64,000 bases of DNA from Citricoccus alkalitolerans (GCF_039528175.1 NZ_BAAALH010000001.1:806001-870000), one strand, 5' to 3'; counted from the stretch's first letter, positions 15,263 through 24,612 are shown. A program made the numbers and translations. The notes: generated from the letters alone by a model not told the origin.

Positions 15263-16543
15263 ATGACCAATCCCTGGTTCGAGAGCGTGGCGGAGGCCCA
15301 GCGCCGGGCCAAGAAGCGCCTTCCGGCGTCCGTGTACATGGCCCTGGTAGCCGGTTCGGAGCGCGGCATGACCGTGCAGAACAACATCGATGCCTTCGCC
15401 GAGCTCGGCTTCGCGCCCAAGATCACGGGCAACCCGCTCGCACAGGACACCCGAACCACCATCATGGGCGTGCCCGTCGAGTCGCCGGTGATGATCTCTC
15501 CCACCGGGGTCCAGGCCGTGCATCCCGAGGGTGAGATCGCTGTCGCTTGGGCGGCGAACAACCGGGGTGCGGCCATGGGGCTCGGGGCGTACTCCTCCAA
15601 GGCCATGGAGGATGTGATCCCCGAGAACCCGGGCCGGACCTTCTTCCAGCTGTACTGGTCGGGTGGCCGTGACCAGATGCTGGCGCTCACGCAGCGTGCC
15701 AAGGACGCCGGGGCGGCCGGACTGATCATCACCCTCGACTGGACGAACGGCTATGGCCGGGACTGGGGCAGCCCGGAGATTCCGCAGGAGATGAACCTCA
15801 AGGCCATCCTCAAGTACGCCCCGGAGATCATCGCCGGCGGCAAGTTCGGCTACGCCCTGGACTGGGCCAGAACCCTGCGCCCGCCGGAGCTCTCCGTGCC
15901 GAATGCCGTGCCGAAGGGTGAGCCGGCGCCCGGCTTCTTCGAGGCCATGGGATGGTGGCGCCAGACCGAGATCCCCTCGTGGGATGACATCGCCTGGTTG
16001 CGCCGGCAGTGGGACGGGCCGTTCATGGTCAAGGGCATCACCCGGGTGGATGATGCCAAGGCCGCCCGGGACGCCGGCGTCACCGCCGTCTCCGTGTCCA
16101 ACCACGGCGGCAACAATCTCGATACGACGCCGGCCACCATCCGGCTACTGCCCGCCGTCGCGGAGGCCATTGGCGAGGACGTCGAGGTGTACCTCGACGG
16201 CGGCATCCGCCGCGGCTCCCACGTGTACAAGGCCCTGGCCCTCGGAGCCCGAGGGGTGCTGATCGGCCGAGCCTACCTGTGGGGAATGAGTGCCAACGGG
16301 CAGGCCGGAGTGGAGAACGTCCTGGACATCATGAAGGACGGCCTGAAGGCGGCCATGATGGGCAACGGCCATGCGACCCTGTCCGAGATCTCCGCCCAGG
16401 ACCTGCTCATCCCGCCGGGATTCGCCATCACCGCCGGCGGCGACGAGGGCCACGTCTGGGGCGCTCCGGCCCTGGGCTCCTCCGCCTTCGAAGGGGCTGC
16501 CGGCGGGCTGGGTCCAGCCACCCGTCCACCCCTGAGCTTCTGA
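15263..16543 (+). CDS. mftD: Pre-mycofactocin synthase MftD
   Basis: A 426-aa FMN-dependent alpha-hydroxy-acid dehydrogenase fold protein: MISPTG, FFQLYWSGGRDQ, catalytic region VSNHGGNNLDTTPATI, and phosphate site YLDGGIRRGSHVYKALALGA. MftD converts AHDP to the redox-active alpha-keto lactam, premycofactocin. The motif MTNPWFESVAEAQRRAKKRLP is a usual MftD N terminus, so ATG 15263 is chosen over upstream codons. It lies 146 bp after the SDR gene. The core is intact and length fits. It is the last mft gene of the right-hand arm. Confidence 0.92.
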   Translation: MTNPWFESVAEAQRRAKKRLPASVYMALVAGSERGMTVQNNIDAFAELGFAPKITGNPLAQDTRTTIMGVPVESPVMISPTGVQAVHPEGEIAVAWAANNRGAAMGLGAYSSKAMEDVIPENPGRTFFQLYWSGGRDQMLALTQRAKDAGAAGLIITLDWTNGYGRDWGSPEIPQEMNLKAILKYAPEIIAGGKFGYALDWARTLRPPELSVPNAVPKGEPAPGFFEAMGWWRQTEIPSWDDIAWLRRQWDGPFMVKGITRVDDAKAARDAGVTAVSVSNHGGNNLDTTPATIRLLPAVAEAIGEDVEVYLDGGIRRGSHVYKALALGARGVLIGRAYLWGMSANGQAGVENVLDIMKDGLKAAMMGNGHATLSEISAQDLLIPPGFAITAGGDEGHVWGAPALGSSAFEGAAGGLGPATRPPLSF

Positions 16544-16613
16544 CCCCCGCAGTACTTCTGAGCTGGGCGTTTGCCCCGGGGCGCTGGCGATCCGCCTCGG
16601 CGACTATCGTGTG

Positions 16614-17423
16614 ATGGGAGGCACACGAGGAGGAGGAATCCTGGCTGGCGAGGATCAACGAAGCATGCTGTCCAGGATGGCGTCCATCCTCCGAGCCTTC
16701 GAGCGGGGCGCGGAGGAACTGACCGCCACCGAGGTCAGCCGTCGGACCGGGTTGCCGGCTTCCACCTGCCACCGGATCATGCGGTCCCTGGCGGAGGAGG
16801 GAGTGCTGGAGCTCGGCGAGGGGCACCGGTATCACGTGGGCTTGTGGCTGTGGGAGGTGGCCTCGCACGCGCCGCGGTCCGGCGGCGTGCAGCAGGCGGC
16901 ACTGCCGTTCATGCAGGACCTCATGGACATCACCGGCCACCCGGTCCATCTGGCGGTGCGGGAGGGGTCACAAGCCGTCTTCATCGAACGGATGTCACAT
17001 TGGCGCGCGCGGAACTCCCGGCCCTACATCGGAAGCCACTATCCGCTGCACCTGACCTCGGTGGGGCTCATGCTGCTGGCCCAGGCGCCCGTGGAAGTCC
17101 AGGAGGACTATCTGCTGGGTCGTCTGGAGCAGCGGACTCCCCTGACCGTCACCAGCCCCCAGGAACTGCGGCGGATGCTGGCCTCGATCAGGTCACGCGG
17201 CTTCGCCGTCAGTGACCGCCAGGTCGTCATGGACGCCATCTCCGTGGCAGCGCCGATCCGTGACACCCACGGCCAGGTCATCGCTGCCCTGTCCGTCAAC
17301 ACGCCCCTGGGAAGCCTGAAGGAACAGACCATGGCCCACGCGGTCCAGACGACCGCTCTGGCCATCACGAGGTCCATGGCACTGAACGTCCAGATGAACC
17401 GCCAGATCCGGCACGTCGTGTGA
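16614..17423 (+). CDS. IclR-family transcriptional regulator
   Basis: A 269-aa protein with an N-terminal winged helix (LTATEVSRRTGLPASTCHRIMRSL) and a C-terminal IclR effector domain (about 90-250; GHPVHLAVREGSQAVFIERM). IclR proteins bind small organic acids and often control a neighbouring catabolic operon, here the ABC transporter and dehydratase genes on the same strand. Start choice is uncertain: ATG 16614 lacks an SD, whereas a strong GAGGAGGAGGA at 16627-16636 precedes only CTG 16641, and the next ATG is 16665. A perfect 21-bp palindrome lies 4 bp after its stop, ahead of the transporter genes. Confidence 0.85.
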   Translation: MGGTRGGGILAGEDQRSMLSRMASILRAFERGAEELTATEVSRRTGLPASTCHRIMRSLAEEGVLELGEGHRYHVGLWLWEVASHAPRSGGVQQAALPFMQDLMDITGHPVHLAVREGSQAVFIERMSHWRARNSRPYIGSHYPLHLTSVGLMLLAQAPVEVQEDYLLGRLEQRTPLTVTSPQELRRMLASIRSRGFAVSDRQVVMDAISVAAPIRDTHGQVIAALSVNTPLGSLKEQTMAHAVQTTALAITRSMALNVQMNRQIRHVV

Positions 17424-17427
17424 CTCA

Positions 17428-17448
17428 GATCTCACTGACTGAGATCTT
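17428..17448. promoter_or_regulatory. Perfect palindrome between iclR-type gene and ABC operon
   Basis: AGATCTCA (17428-17435), ctgac, TGAGATCT (17441-17448): an exact 8+5+8 inverted repeat, 66 bp before the start of the binding-protein gene. Position and symmetry suit an operator for the adjacent IclR-family protein; no T-run follows, so a terminator is less likely. Confidence 0.5.
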
Positions 17449-17514
17449 CGTAGAGCTGGATCACCCCCGTTGGCAAAGTCGTGTTCGGCGATCCATCCGA
17501 ACAAGGAGTCAACG

Positions 17515-18588
17515 ATGTCCCTGCAATCCCCACTCGTCCGATCCCAGGTCAACCGGCGCGGTTTCCTCGCCGGCACCCTGGGACTGTCGGCACTCGGTAT
17601 CACCGGACTTCTCAGCAGCTGCGGTACCGCATCCTCCGGTGCAGCAGGCGGCGGTGAAGGCGGAACCGCACCTTTCACGTACCTGAGCTACCTGCCGATG
17701 GAGACACTCTCGGTCGCACCCGAACTGCTGGCGGACGCCGGAGGCCACTTCGAGAACCACGGTCTGAAGGTCACGTTCCAGTCCACCAAGGGCTCGCCCC
17801 AGGCCATCCAGACGCTCGTGGCGGGGGCGGGGCCGCTGACCCGCGTGGGGGCCATCGACCTGATCACGGCAGCCGCGGACGGACAGCCCCTCGTCAACGT
17901 GGGCAGCATCGTGCGCGGCTCGTCCATCCGTATCCTCAATTCCACGGCGAATCCCCTGGAGAAGCCCGAGGACTTCCTCGGCAAGACCATCGGGGTGCCC
18001 TCCGAGGGCGGCACCAGCGACAAGTCGCTGTCCCTGATGCTGCACAAGGCCGGCCTGAACCCCGACGACGTCGCACGCCAGGTCGTCGGCCTGGGCCCCG
18101 GGACCTTCGAACTGGTCAAGCGGGGGGACATCTCCGGGTACATGGTCAGCATCGACCAGTCCATCGTCACCCAGCAGCAGTTCGCGGGCGAGGCACAGGC
18201 CTTCGACGCTGGCGATGCCGTGCGCGCGGACTCCCAGATCTACACCGCCACCCAACAGTCCCTGGAGGAGAACGGGGAACAGATCAAGGCATACATGGCC
18301 GCCATCAGGGATGCCGTCCAGGAGATCGTCGACGATGAGTCATTGGAATCTGTCATCGAGACGATGCGTTCGAAGTACTCGTTCGGGTCCCTGGACGACG
18401 ACGAGGTCGCCACGGAGTCACTGAGCCAGAGCCGGGACCTCTGGACCGCGAAGGGAACCCAGCCGCTCCTCACCACGGACGAGGGCTACTGGGCCGAAGG
18501 CTACGAGGAACTCGTGTCCGCCGGGATGGTCGAGGCCGGAGCGGACCCGTTGGAGTGGCTGGACAACAGCTACCTGCCGGCGTCCTGA
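17515..18588 (+). CDS. ABC transporter substrate-binding lipoprotein (NitT/TauT type)
   Basis: A 357-aa exported protein. It has a twin-arginine-like N terminus (NRRGFLAG, Arg14-Arg15) and a lipobox LLSSC with Cys36. The mature part resembles the NMT1/TauA-SsuA class of binding proteins (VAPELLADAGGHFENHGLKV; FLGKTIGVPSEGG). This class carries nitrate, sulfonates, thiamine precursors and some aromatic acids, so the ligand cannot be named. ATG 17515 has AAGGAG upstream. It is the first gene of an apparent operon (binding protein, ATPase, permease, dehydratase, oxidoreductase, aconitase X), which suggests the ligand feeds those enzymes. Confidence 0.85.
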   Translation: MSLQSPLVRSQVNRRGFLAGTLGLSALGITGLLSSCGTASSGAAGGGEGGTAPFTYLSYLPMETLSVAPELLADAGGHFENHGLKVTFQSTKGSPQAIQTLVAGAGPLTRVGAIDLITAAADGQPLVNVGSIVRGSSIRILNSTANPLEKPEDFLGKTIGVPSEGGTSDKSLSLMLHKAGLNPDDVARQVVGLGPGTFELVKRGDISGYMVSIDQSIVTQQQFAGEAQAFDAGDAVRADSQIYTATQQSLEENGEQIKAYMAAIRDAVQEIVDDESLESVIETMRSKYSFGSLDDDEVATESLSQSRDLWTAKGTQPLLTTDEGYWAEGYEELVSAGMVEAGADPLEWLDNSYLPAS

Positions 18589-18614
18589 ACTCTGCCCATC
18601 CCCGAGGAGCAACC

Positions 18615-19463
18615 ATGAGCATGCAAACCCAGCCCACCGTGGCATCGCCGGAGACCTCGATTCCGGACTCGAGTCCGGAGATCCGGATCTCCGGACTCGA
18701 CAAGACATACAAGACGGAGCGAGGGACCACCCACGCGCTGTCTGACATCAACCTGGAGATCCGCAAGGAGGAGTTCGTCTCCCTGATCGGCCGTTCCGGC
18801 TGCGGGAAGACGACGCTGCTGCGCATCATGGCGGGCCTGGTCCCGCCCACCGCCGGTCAGGTCGAGATCGGAGGGCGCGCCCTGTGGCACCACGAGACGG
18901 TCGACTCGTCCGTCATCCGCCGTCTCGGCGTCGTGTTCCAGGATTCCAATCTCTTCCCCTGGTACAACATCGAGGACAACATCGCCCTGCCGCTGCGCCT
19001 GCGCGGGGTCAAGAAGAACGAGCGGCGGGACCGGGTCCGGGAACTGGCGGAACTGGTGGGACTGCAGAACTTCCTCCCCAACTATCCCCGCGAACTGTCC
19101 GGAGGCATGCGCCAGCGCGCCGCCATCGCCCGGGCACTCAGTGACAACCCCGAGCTCCTGCTGATGGATGAGCCGTTCGGCGCCCTGGATGCGCTGACCC
19201 GGGAGAAGATGAACATGGAGATCCAGCGCATTGCACTAGCCACCCGCGCCACCGTCGTCTTCGTGACCCATGACATCGACGAGGCCGTGGCCCTCGGGGA
19301 CCGGGTCGTCCACCTCACCCCGCGTCCCGGTCGCATCAAGGACATCGTCGAGGTCCCCCTGGCCCGGCCTCGCGGACTCGAGATCAAGAAGGACGCAGCC
19401 TTCCACGGGCTGGTCGGGAACTTGCACACCTCACTGAACGAAGAGGACGACCGTGAATCGTAA
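18615..19463 (+). CDS. ABC transporter ATP-binding protein (NitT/TauT type)
   Basis: A 282-aa ATPase with Walker A GRSGCGKTT, Q-loop VFQDSNLFPW, signature LSGGMRQR, Walker B LLLMDEPFGALD and switch His in FVTHDIDEA. This is the SsuB/TauB/NrtD pattern. The first 30 residues are a Pro/Ser/Glu-rich extension. The start is ATG 18615 with GAGGAG upstream, 26 bp after the binding-protein stop. Its end overlaps the permease gene by 11 bp. All motifs are intact, so it should energise uptake by the adjacent permease. Confidence 0.92.
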   Translation: MSMQTQPTVASPETSIPDSSPEIRISGLDKTYKTERGTTHALSDINLEIRKEEFVSLIGRSGCGKTTLLRIMAGLVPPTAGQVEIGGRALWHHETVDSSVIRRLGVVFQDSNLFPWYNIEDNIALPLRLRGVKKNERRDRVRELAELVGLQNFLPNYPRELSGGMRQRAAIARALSDNPELLLMDEPFGALDALTREKMNMEIQRIALATRATVVFVTHDIDEAVALGDRVVHLTPRPGRIKDIVEVPLARPRGLEIKKDAAFHGLVGNLHTSLNEEDDRES

Positions 19464-20247
19464 GAAGCTGTTGAAGGTCCTGCCGTGGATCACCACTCCC
19501 GGACTGCTCGTGGTGTTGTTCGTGATCTGGGAGCTGAGCGTCAAGGCACTGGACGTCTCCCCGCTGATCCTGCCGCCGCCGACCATGATCTTCGAGAATC
19601 TCGGGGAACTCCTCGCCCAGCCCACCACCTGGGACAACGTGCGGGTGACCGTCATCGAGATCGTCCTCGGCTTCTTGGCCGGCACCCTGGCGGGGGTCCT
19701 CGTCGGGGTCCTCCTGGGGAAGCTGCCGCTGCTGGAGGCCAGCGTCAGGCCTTTGATCATTGCCCTGGAGGTGGTGCCGAAGGTCGCTCTCATCCCGCTG
19801 TTCGTCATCTGGTTCGGGTTCGGCATGACCACCAAGGTCATCATCGCCGGCCTCCTGGCCTTCTTCCCGGTCATGCTCAACGTCCTGCTGGGCGTGCGCT
19901 CCGTGGACCGGGGGCACCGGGACCTGATGCAGAGCATCAACGCCAGCCGGTGGCAGACCTTCCGGCACCTGGAGTTCAAGAGCATGATGCCGCACGTCTT
20001 CGCCGGCATGGAGACGGCCATCGTGCTGGCGGTGATCGGCACCATCGTGGGCGAGTACCTGGGTGGCAACGAGGGACTGGGCTACATGGTGGTGAAAACC
20101 CTCAATGAGCTCAATGCACCTGCGCTGTTCGCGGTCATCCTGATGCTGGCCACCGTGGGCCTGATCATGTACTTCATCGTGACCTCGTTCAAGCGGGTGG
20201 CGATCCCCTGGCATGAATCCGTCTATGGGCGAAAGGACGTGGGCTGA
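19453..20247 (+). CDS. ABC transporter permease (NitT/TauT type)
   Basis: A 264-aa inner-membrane permease with about six transmembrane helices. The cytoplasmic EAA-type loop is visible around VRSVDRGHRDLMQSINASRW, which contacts the ATPase. It belongs with the SsuC/TauC class. It starts at GTG 19453 inside the end of the ATPase gene, and the dehydratase GTG follows its TGA with no gap (20247/20248), so transport and catabolism are translationally linked. Confidence 0.92.
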   Translation: MNRKKLLKVLPWITTPGLLVVLFVIWELSVKALDVSPLILPPPTMIFENLGELLAQPTTWDNVRVTVIEIVLGFLAGTLAGVLVGVLLGKLPLLEASVRPLIIALEVVPKVALIPLFVIWFGFGMTTKVIIAGLLAFFPVMLNVLLGVRSVDRGHRDLMQSINASRWQTFRHLEFKSMMPHVFAGMETAIVLAVIGTIVGEYLGGNEGLGYMVVKTLNELNAPALFAVILMLATVGLIMYFIVTSFKRVAIPWHESVYGRKDVG

Positions 20248-21960
20248 GTGGATCTGCGCAGCAACTTCCCGGTCGGCTCCCCTCGGTGGGCGACCCGTCG
20301 AACCCAGTGGAAGGCCCTGGGCCTCAGTGACGAGGATGTGGTCAAGCCGAAGATCGCCGTCGTCAACTCCTCATCCAAGCTGGCACCCTGTTTCAGCCAT
20401 CTCGATGACATCGCCGACCACGTGGTCGAGGCCATCCGCGAGGCCGGCGCCGTGGGCTTCGAGATCCGGACAGTGGCACCGACTGACTTCATCATGGCCG
20501 CCGGAGGCCGGGGCGGCTATGTCCTGTCCAGCAGGGACCTACTGGCCAATGACATCGAGGCCGCCGTGGAGGGAGGCCAGTTGGACGGCATGATCTGCCT
20601 GGCCTCGTGCGACAAGACGACACCCGGCCAGTTGATGGCGGCCGGACGGATCAACGTGCCCACGATCGTCGTGCCGTGCGGCTACCAGCCCTGCGGGGTG
20701 CTGGACAACGGCGAACCCGCGGACATCGAGGAGGTCTTCATCAAGGCCGGACACGTGGCCACGGGTGGGATCACCGTGGAGGATCTCTGCACCATGAGTG
20801 ACCGGGCCATCGGCGGGCCTGGCGTCTGCACCGGCATGGGGACCGCCAACACCATGCACATCATGGCCGAGGCCCTCGGCATGGGCCTGCCGGGATCGGC
20901 TCCCGTGGCGGCCAACAGCCCCGCCATGTGGGAGAACGCGCGAGCCTCAGCCCGAACCATCGTCGAGGCGGTGCTGGCCCAGCGCCGTCCGCGGGACATC
21001 CTGACTCCGGGCGCCTTCCGCAATGCCGTCGCGGCCGTACTGGCTGTAAGCGGGTCGATCAACAGCGTCAAGCATCTGCAGGCCATCGCCGTGGAATCCG
21101 GTGTGGACGTGGACATCAGTGCCCTGTTCGCCGAGCTCGGCCGCGAGGTGGGGCCACTCACGGCCATCCGGCCGAGCGGCCCGGACAGCATTGAAGACCT
21201 GGAGGCCGCCGGGGGAGCCCTCGGCGTCCTCTCGCAACTGCGACCGGTCCTGGACCTCGAGGCCGCCACCATCGGGGGGCGCACGCTGGGCGAGGTCCTG
21301 CAGCGGGCACCGGAGGCGGACGCCGGCATCATCCGTCCCCTGCACGAGCCTCGCGCCACCCACGCCACCATCCAGATCCTGTACGGATCCCTGGCGCCGG
21401 CCGGTTCGATCGTCAAGCTCTCCGCCACCGAACGCCGCCAGGACAGCTTCGAGGGCCCTGCCCGGGTCTTCGAGGATGCGGCCGAGGCCATCTCGGCCAT
21501 CAATGCACATCAGGTCGAGGCGGGGAACGTGCTGGTCCTGCGCGGCCTGGGTCCCTCCGGTACACCGGGGATGGGTATGGCCTCCAACGTCGTGTTCGCC
21601 CTCAACGGTGCCGGTCTCACCGGTCAGGTGGCGGTGGTGACCGACGGCCAGCTCTCCGGGCTCGTGAACCAGGGCATCGTCGTCGGCGAGGTCAAGCCGG
21701 AGGGAGCCCTGGAGGGGCCCCTCGGACTGGTCCACGACGGCGACCGGATCCGTGCCGACATCCCGGCCAGAACCGTCGACCTGCTCGTCTCCGGTGAGGA
21801 ACTCGAGCGACGCCGGCTGACCCAGCCGGGCCGCGAGTCCGCTACCACCGGTGGCTGGTTGGGCGTCTATGCCCGCACGGTCACTCCGCTTGAACGCGGC
21901 GCCACCCTGGTCCCCGACACTGCCCCCGCACTGCACCACCACTACGCCAAGGACTCCTGA
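20248..21960 (+). CDS. IlvD/Edd-family Fe-S dehydratase
   Basis: A 570-aa dehydratase of the dihydroxy-acid/sugar-acid dehydratase family. Cluster ligands are Cys48 (LAPCFSHL), Cys121 (LASCDKTTPG, with the Mg-binding Lys) and Cys194 (GVCTGMGTANTM), all present, which implies a [2Fe-2S] enzyme. It removes water from a 2,3-dihydroxy acid to give a 2-keto acid. The context is transporter, FAD enzyme and aconitase X rather than ilvBHC, so a sugar-acid or other catabolic substrate is more likely than isoleucine/valine synthesis. It starts at GTG directly after the permease stop; the stop overlaps the next ATG (TGATG). Confidence 0.88.
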   Translation: MDLRSNFPVGSPRWATRRTQWKALGLSDEDVVKPKIAVVNSSSKLAPCFSHLDDIADHVVEAIREAGAVGFEIRTVAPTDFIMAAGGRGGYVLSSRDLLANDIEAAVEGGQLDGMICLASCDKTTPGQLMAAGRINVPTIVVPCGYQPCGVLDNGEPADIEEVFIKAGHVATGGITVEDLCTMSDRAIGGPGVCTGMGTANTMHIMAEALGMGLPGSAPVAANSPAMWENARASARTIVEAVLAQRRPRDILTPGAFRNAVAAVLAVSGSINSVKHLQAIAVESGVDVDISALFAELGREVGPLTAIRPSGPDSIEDLEAAGGALGVLSQLRPVLDLEAATIGGRTLGEVLQRAPEADAGIIRPLHEPRATHATIQILYGSLAPAGSIVKLSATERRQDSFEGPARVFEDAAEAISAINAHQVEAGNVLVLRGLGPSGTPGMGMASNVVFALNGAGLTGQVAVVTDGQLSGLVNQGIVVGEVKPEGALEGPLGLVHDGDRIRADIPARTVDLLVSGEELERRRLTQPGRESATTGGWLGVYARTVTPLERGATLVPDTAPALHHHYAKDS

Positions 21961-23345
21961 TGCCCCACAAGCTGACCGATGTGAAGATCCACACCATCAC
22001 GAAACCACCGAGCGGACCGCTGGAGGAACTGCGCGGAGACCTGTGCGTCGTCGGTGCCGGCATCGCCGGCGTGTCCGCCGCCCTGACCGCGGCGGGCCTG
22101 GGACGGCGGGTGATCCTCGTGGACGCCCTGCCCATGCTCGGCGGGCAATGCGCCAACTCCCTGATCGGACTGTTCTGCGGTGTCTACGGCAACGGGCCGG
22201 AGTACCGTCAGCTCACGCACGGGCTCTTCGACCGGATGTTCCCCGACCTGGAGAAGACGGGCGATCTCTCCTACAACCACCGCCACACCATCACGGTGAA
22301 CTATGACGAGCACGCCGTGGGTCGCTGGATGGAACGCGAGATCGTCCAGGCGGGAGTGGTCCCCGTGACCGGAGCCTCCATCCTCTCGGTGGACCATGAC
22401 GCCGGCCACCTGCGTTCTGTGACGTTCGCGACCCGCTACGGACTCCTGAAGGTCGAGGCGGATGCCTTCATCGACGCCTCCGGAGACGCCGCCCTGACCT
22501 GGGAGGCCGGCCTCGAATGCCGGGTACCCGAACGGACCATCTGGGGATCGCAACAGGTGCGCGTCGAGGGGCTCAACCCCTCCGCCGCGCCGGACCCCCA
22601 GGACCTGGCCCGGAGCGTGTACGACCACGCCGAGGAGTACGGGCTGATCCGTCGGGACGGACTGGCCTTCTTCTTCCCCGGCCGGGACACGGCGGTGCTG
22701 AACATGACCCACATCGAGTCTCCTCTCGAGGCCGTGGGGGCCGCAGAGGCCCAGCTGCGCGGGAAGGACCAGGCCGATCGTGTCATCCAGTTCCTCCGGG
22801 ACCACCATCCGGCGGCCTTCGGGGAGGCCTCCGTCCGCTTCTATGGTCTTCCGGGCCGTCGCCAGACCCGATGGATCGCCGGCGAACACCAGCTCACAGA
22901 ACACGAGGTGCGCTCAGGATTCCGGTTCGAGGACTCGATCGCCCGGACCTCCTGGCCCATCGAACTGCATGACCAGCCCGAGGGGTACGTCTGGGAGCAA
23001 TTCGACGGCGACCACGTGCACTATGTGCCCCTGGGCAGTATCACCCCCCGGGGTGCCGTGAACCTACTGGCTGCCGGACGGTGCGTGGACGGCGACGCAG
23101 CCGCCCTCTCCAGCATCCGCGTGATGGGCCCCTGTGCCGCCATGGGCGAGGCCGCGGCCCACGCGCTCGACCTGGCCGACGGCGGTCCCGTGACCGAGAT
23201 CGACCGGGCCCAGCTACGCGAACGCATCCGCGCCAATATCGGACCGGACGAGGCCGGCGTTGACGCGGTCCCGGCCGGGGCTCCAGCCAGCAGCCGTCAT
23301 GATGAGAAAGACGGAGAGAAGGAGCCCCTCCATGCTGCTCACTGA
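21960..23345 (+). CDS. FAD-dependent oxidoreductase (PF12831-like)
   Basis: A 461-aa flavoprotein. The dinucleotide motif is LCVVGAGIAGVSAALTAAGLG followed by VILVDALPMLGGQC. An internal IDASGDAALTWEAG and a C-terminal LAAGRCVDGDAAALSSIRVMG complete the FAD site. PF12831-type proteins oxidise diverse catabolic intermediates and the substrate is unknown. The start is ATG 21960, sharing one base with the dehydratase stop. Its 3' end overlaps the aconitase-X gene by 14 bp. The last 30 residues are a charged extension. The tight packing says it catalyses a step in the same pathway as its neighbours. Confidence 0.85.
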   Translation: MPHKLTDVKIHTITKPPSGPLEELRGDLCVVGAGIAGVSAALTAAGLGRRVILVDALPMLGGQCANSLIGLFCGVYGNGPEYRQLTHGLFDRMFPDLEKTGDLSYNHRHTITVNYDEHAVGRWMEREIVQAGVVPVTGASILSVDHDAGHLRSVTFATRYGLLKVEADAFIDASGDAALTWEAGLECRVPERTIWGSQQVRVEGLNPSAAPDPQDLARSVYDHAEEYGLIRRDGLAFFFPGRDTAVLNMTHIESPLEAVGAAEAQLRGKDQADRVIQFLRDHHPAAFGEASVRFYGLPGRRQTRWIAGEHQLTEHEVRSGFRFEDSIARTSWPIELHDQPEGYVWEQFDGDHVHYVPLGSITPRGAVNLLAAGRCVDGDAAALSSIRVMGPCAAMGEAAAHALDLADGGPVTEIDRAQLRERIRANIGPDEAGVDAVPAGAPASSRHDEKDGEKEPLHAAH

Positions 23346-24612
23346 CGATGACCGCGCCATGCGGGATGGGCGGGACGGAGACGCTGTGGCCGCGGCCATG
23401 GACCTGCTGGTCCGCTACGGGGAGGGACTGGGAGCCGAGAGGCTGTGCAGTGTCCGCAACGTGGCCGGAACGTCGACCCAACCCACCCCGGCGAAGGAGA
23501 AGATCGCCGCCGAGGGCGGCTGGAACAAGGCGTACGCCGTCATCAACCTCGATTGCGATGACGAGATTGAGATCCCCAAGATGCGGGTGCCCACGTGTCA
23601 GCTACAGCACGGCTTCAGTGCCGATGCCCTCAACATCACCCCCTACAACCCCCACCTGGTCGAACTGCAGGCTGAGGCCGAGGCCTTCGCCAGTGACCGG
23701 GGTATCAACATCCTGGCCACGTGCACGCCGTACCAGGTGGGAAACCTGCCCGTGCGCGGAGAGCACATCGCCTGGATGGAGTCCTCAGCGGTGGTCTACG
23801 CGAACTCGGTCATCGGGGCCAAGTCCAATTGCGAGGGCACCGCGTCGACGGGAGCGGCCGGACTGACCGGCCGCATCCCCTATTGGGGCAATCATCTGGA
23901 CGAGAACCGTCACGGATCCCACCTGATTCGTGCGGACGTGCCCATCGACTCGTTCTTGGACTGGGGACTGTTCGGGTACTTCGCGGGGCAGGTGGTCCAG
24001 GAGGAGCGGCCCGTCTTGACGGGGGAGCTGGCACTGCCCAGCCAAGCCGACCTGAAGCACCTCGGGGCGGCCCTGGCCACCACCGGGGGCGTGGAGATCT
24101 TCCACCTACCCGGTGTCACACCGGAGGCACCCTCGGTGGAGGCCGCCTTCGGCCCGCACCGGATTCCGGACCCCGTGGCGTTCACCGCTTCGGATCGACG
24201 CCGCATGTACGAGCTGCTCAACAACCAGGGGAACACCGAGGACGTCGACTTCGTCTTGCTGGGATGTCCCCATGCCTCCCTGGACCAACTCGGGGAGATC
24301 GCCGCCCTCTTGGACGGGCGGAGCCTGCATCCCGGGACGGAGTTGTGGATCATGACACCGCGGGCCCTGCGGGCCGTGGCTGATCGCAACGGTTACACGG
24401 AGGTCATCCAGCGTGCCGGTGGACGGTTGCTGACGGACTCCTGTCCGGCCATGTCCCGGACGGCGCCGGCGGGGACGCGGGTGTTCGCCACCGACAGCGC
24501 CAAGCAGGCGCACTATCTGCCCGCCATCCTGGGGATCGAGGCCTGGTTCGGCACCACTGCCGATTGCGTGCAGGCCGCGATCACCGGAACCTGGACAGGA
24601 GAGCTGTCATGA
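23332..24612 (+). CDS. Aconitase X large (catalytic) subunit
   Basis: A 426-aa protein of the aconitase-X catalytic family (DUF521, COG1679). Diagnostic stretches are SVRNVAGTSTQPTP, ATCTPYQVGNLP, ESSAVVYANSVIGAKSNCEG and GRIPYWGNHLDENRHG, plus VLLGCPHASL; conserved cysteines in these could bind the Fe-S cluster. Characterised members dehydrate cis-3-hydroxy-L-proline (bacteria) or phosphomevalonate (archaea). Nothing mevalonate-related is nearby, so a hydroxyproline-like or other hydroxy-acid substrate is plausible but unproven. ATG 23332 has AAGGAG upstream and lies within the end of the FAD gene. It overlaps the small-subunit gene as ATGA. Confidence 0.88.
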   Translation: MLLTDDDRAMRDGRDGDAVAAAMDLLVRYGEGLGAERLCSVRNVAGTSTQPTPAKEKIAAEGGWNKAYAVINLDCDDEIEIPKMRVPTCQLQHGFSADALNITPYNPHLVELQAEAEAFASDRGINILATCTPYQVGNLPVRGEHIAWMESSAVVYANSVIGAKSNCEGTASTGAAGLTGRIPYWGNHLDENRHGSHLIRADVPIDSFLDWGLFGYFAGQVVQEERPVLTGELALPSQADLKHLGAALATTGGVEIFHLPGVTPEAPSVEAAFGPHRIPDPVAFTASDRRRMYELLNNQGNTEDVDFVLLGCPHASLDQLGEIAALLDGRSLHPGTELWIMTPRALRAVADRNGYTEVIQRAGGRLLTDSCPAMSRTAPAGTRVFATDSAKQAHYLPAILGIEAWFGTTADCVQAAITGTWTGELS

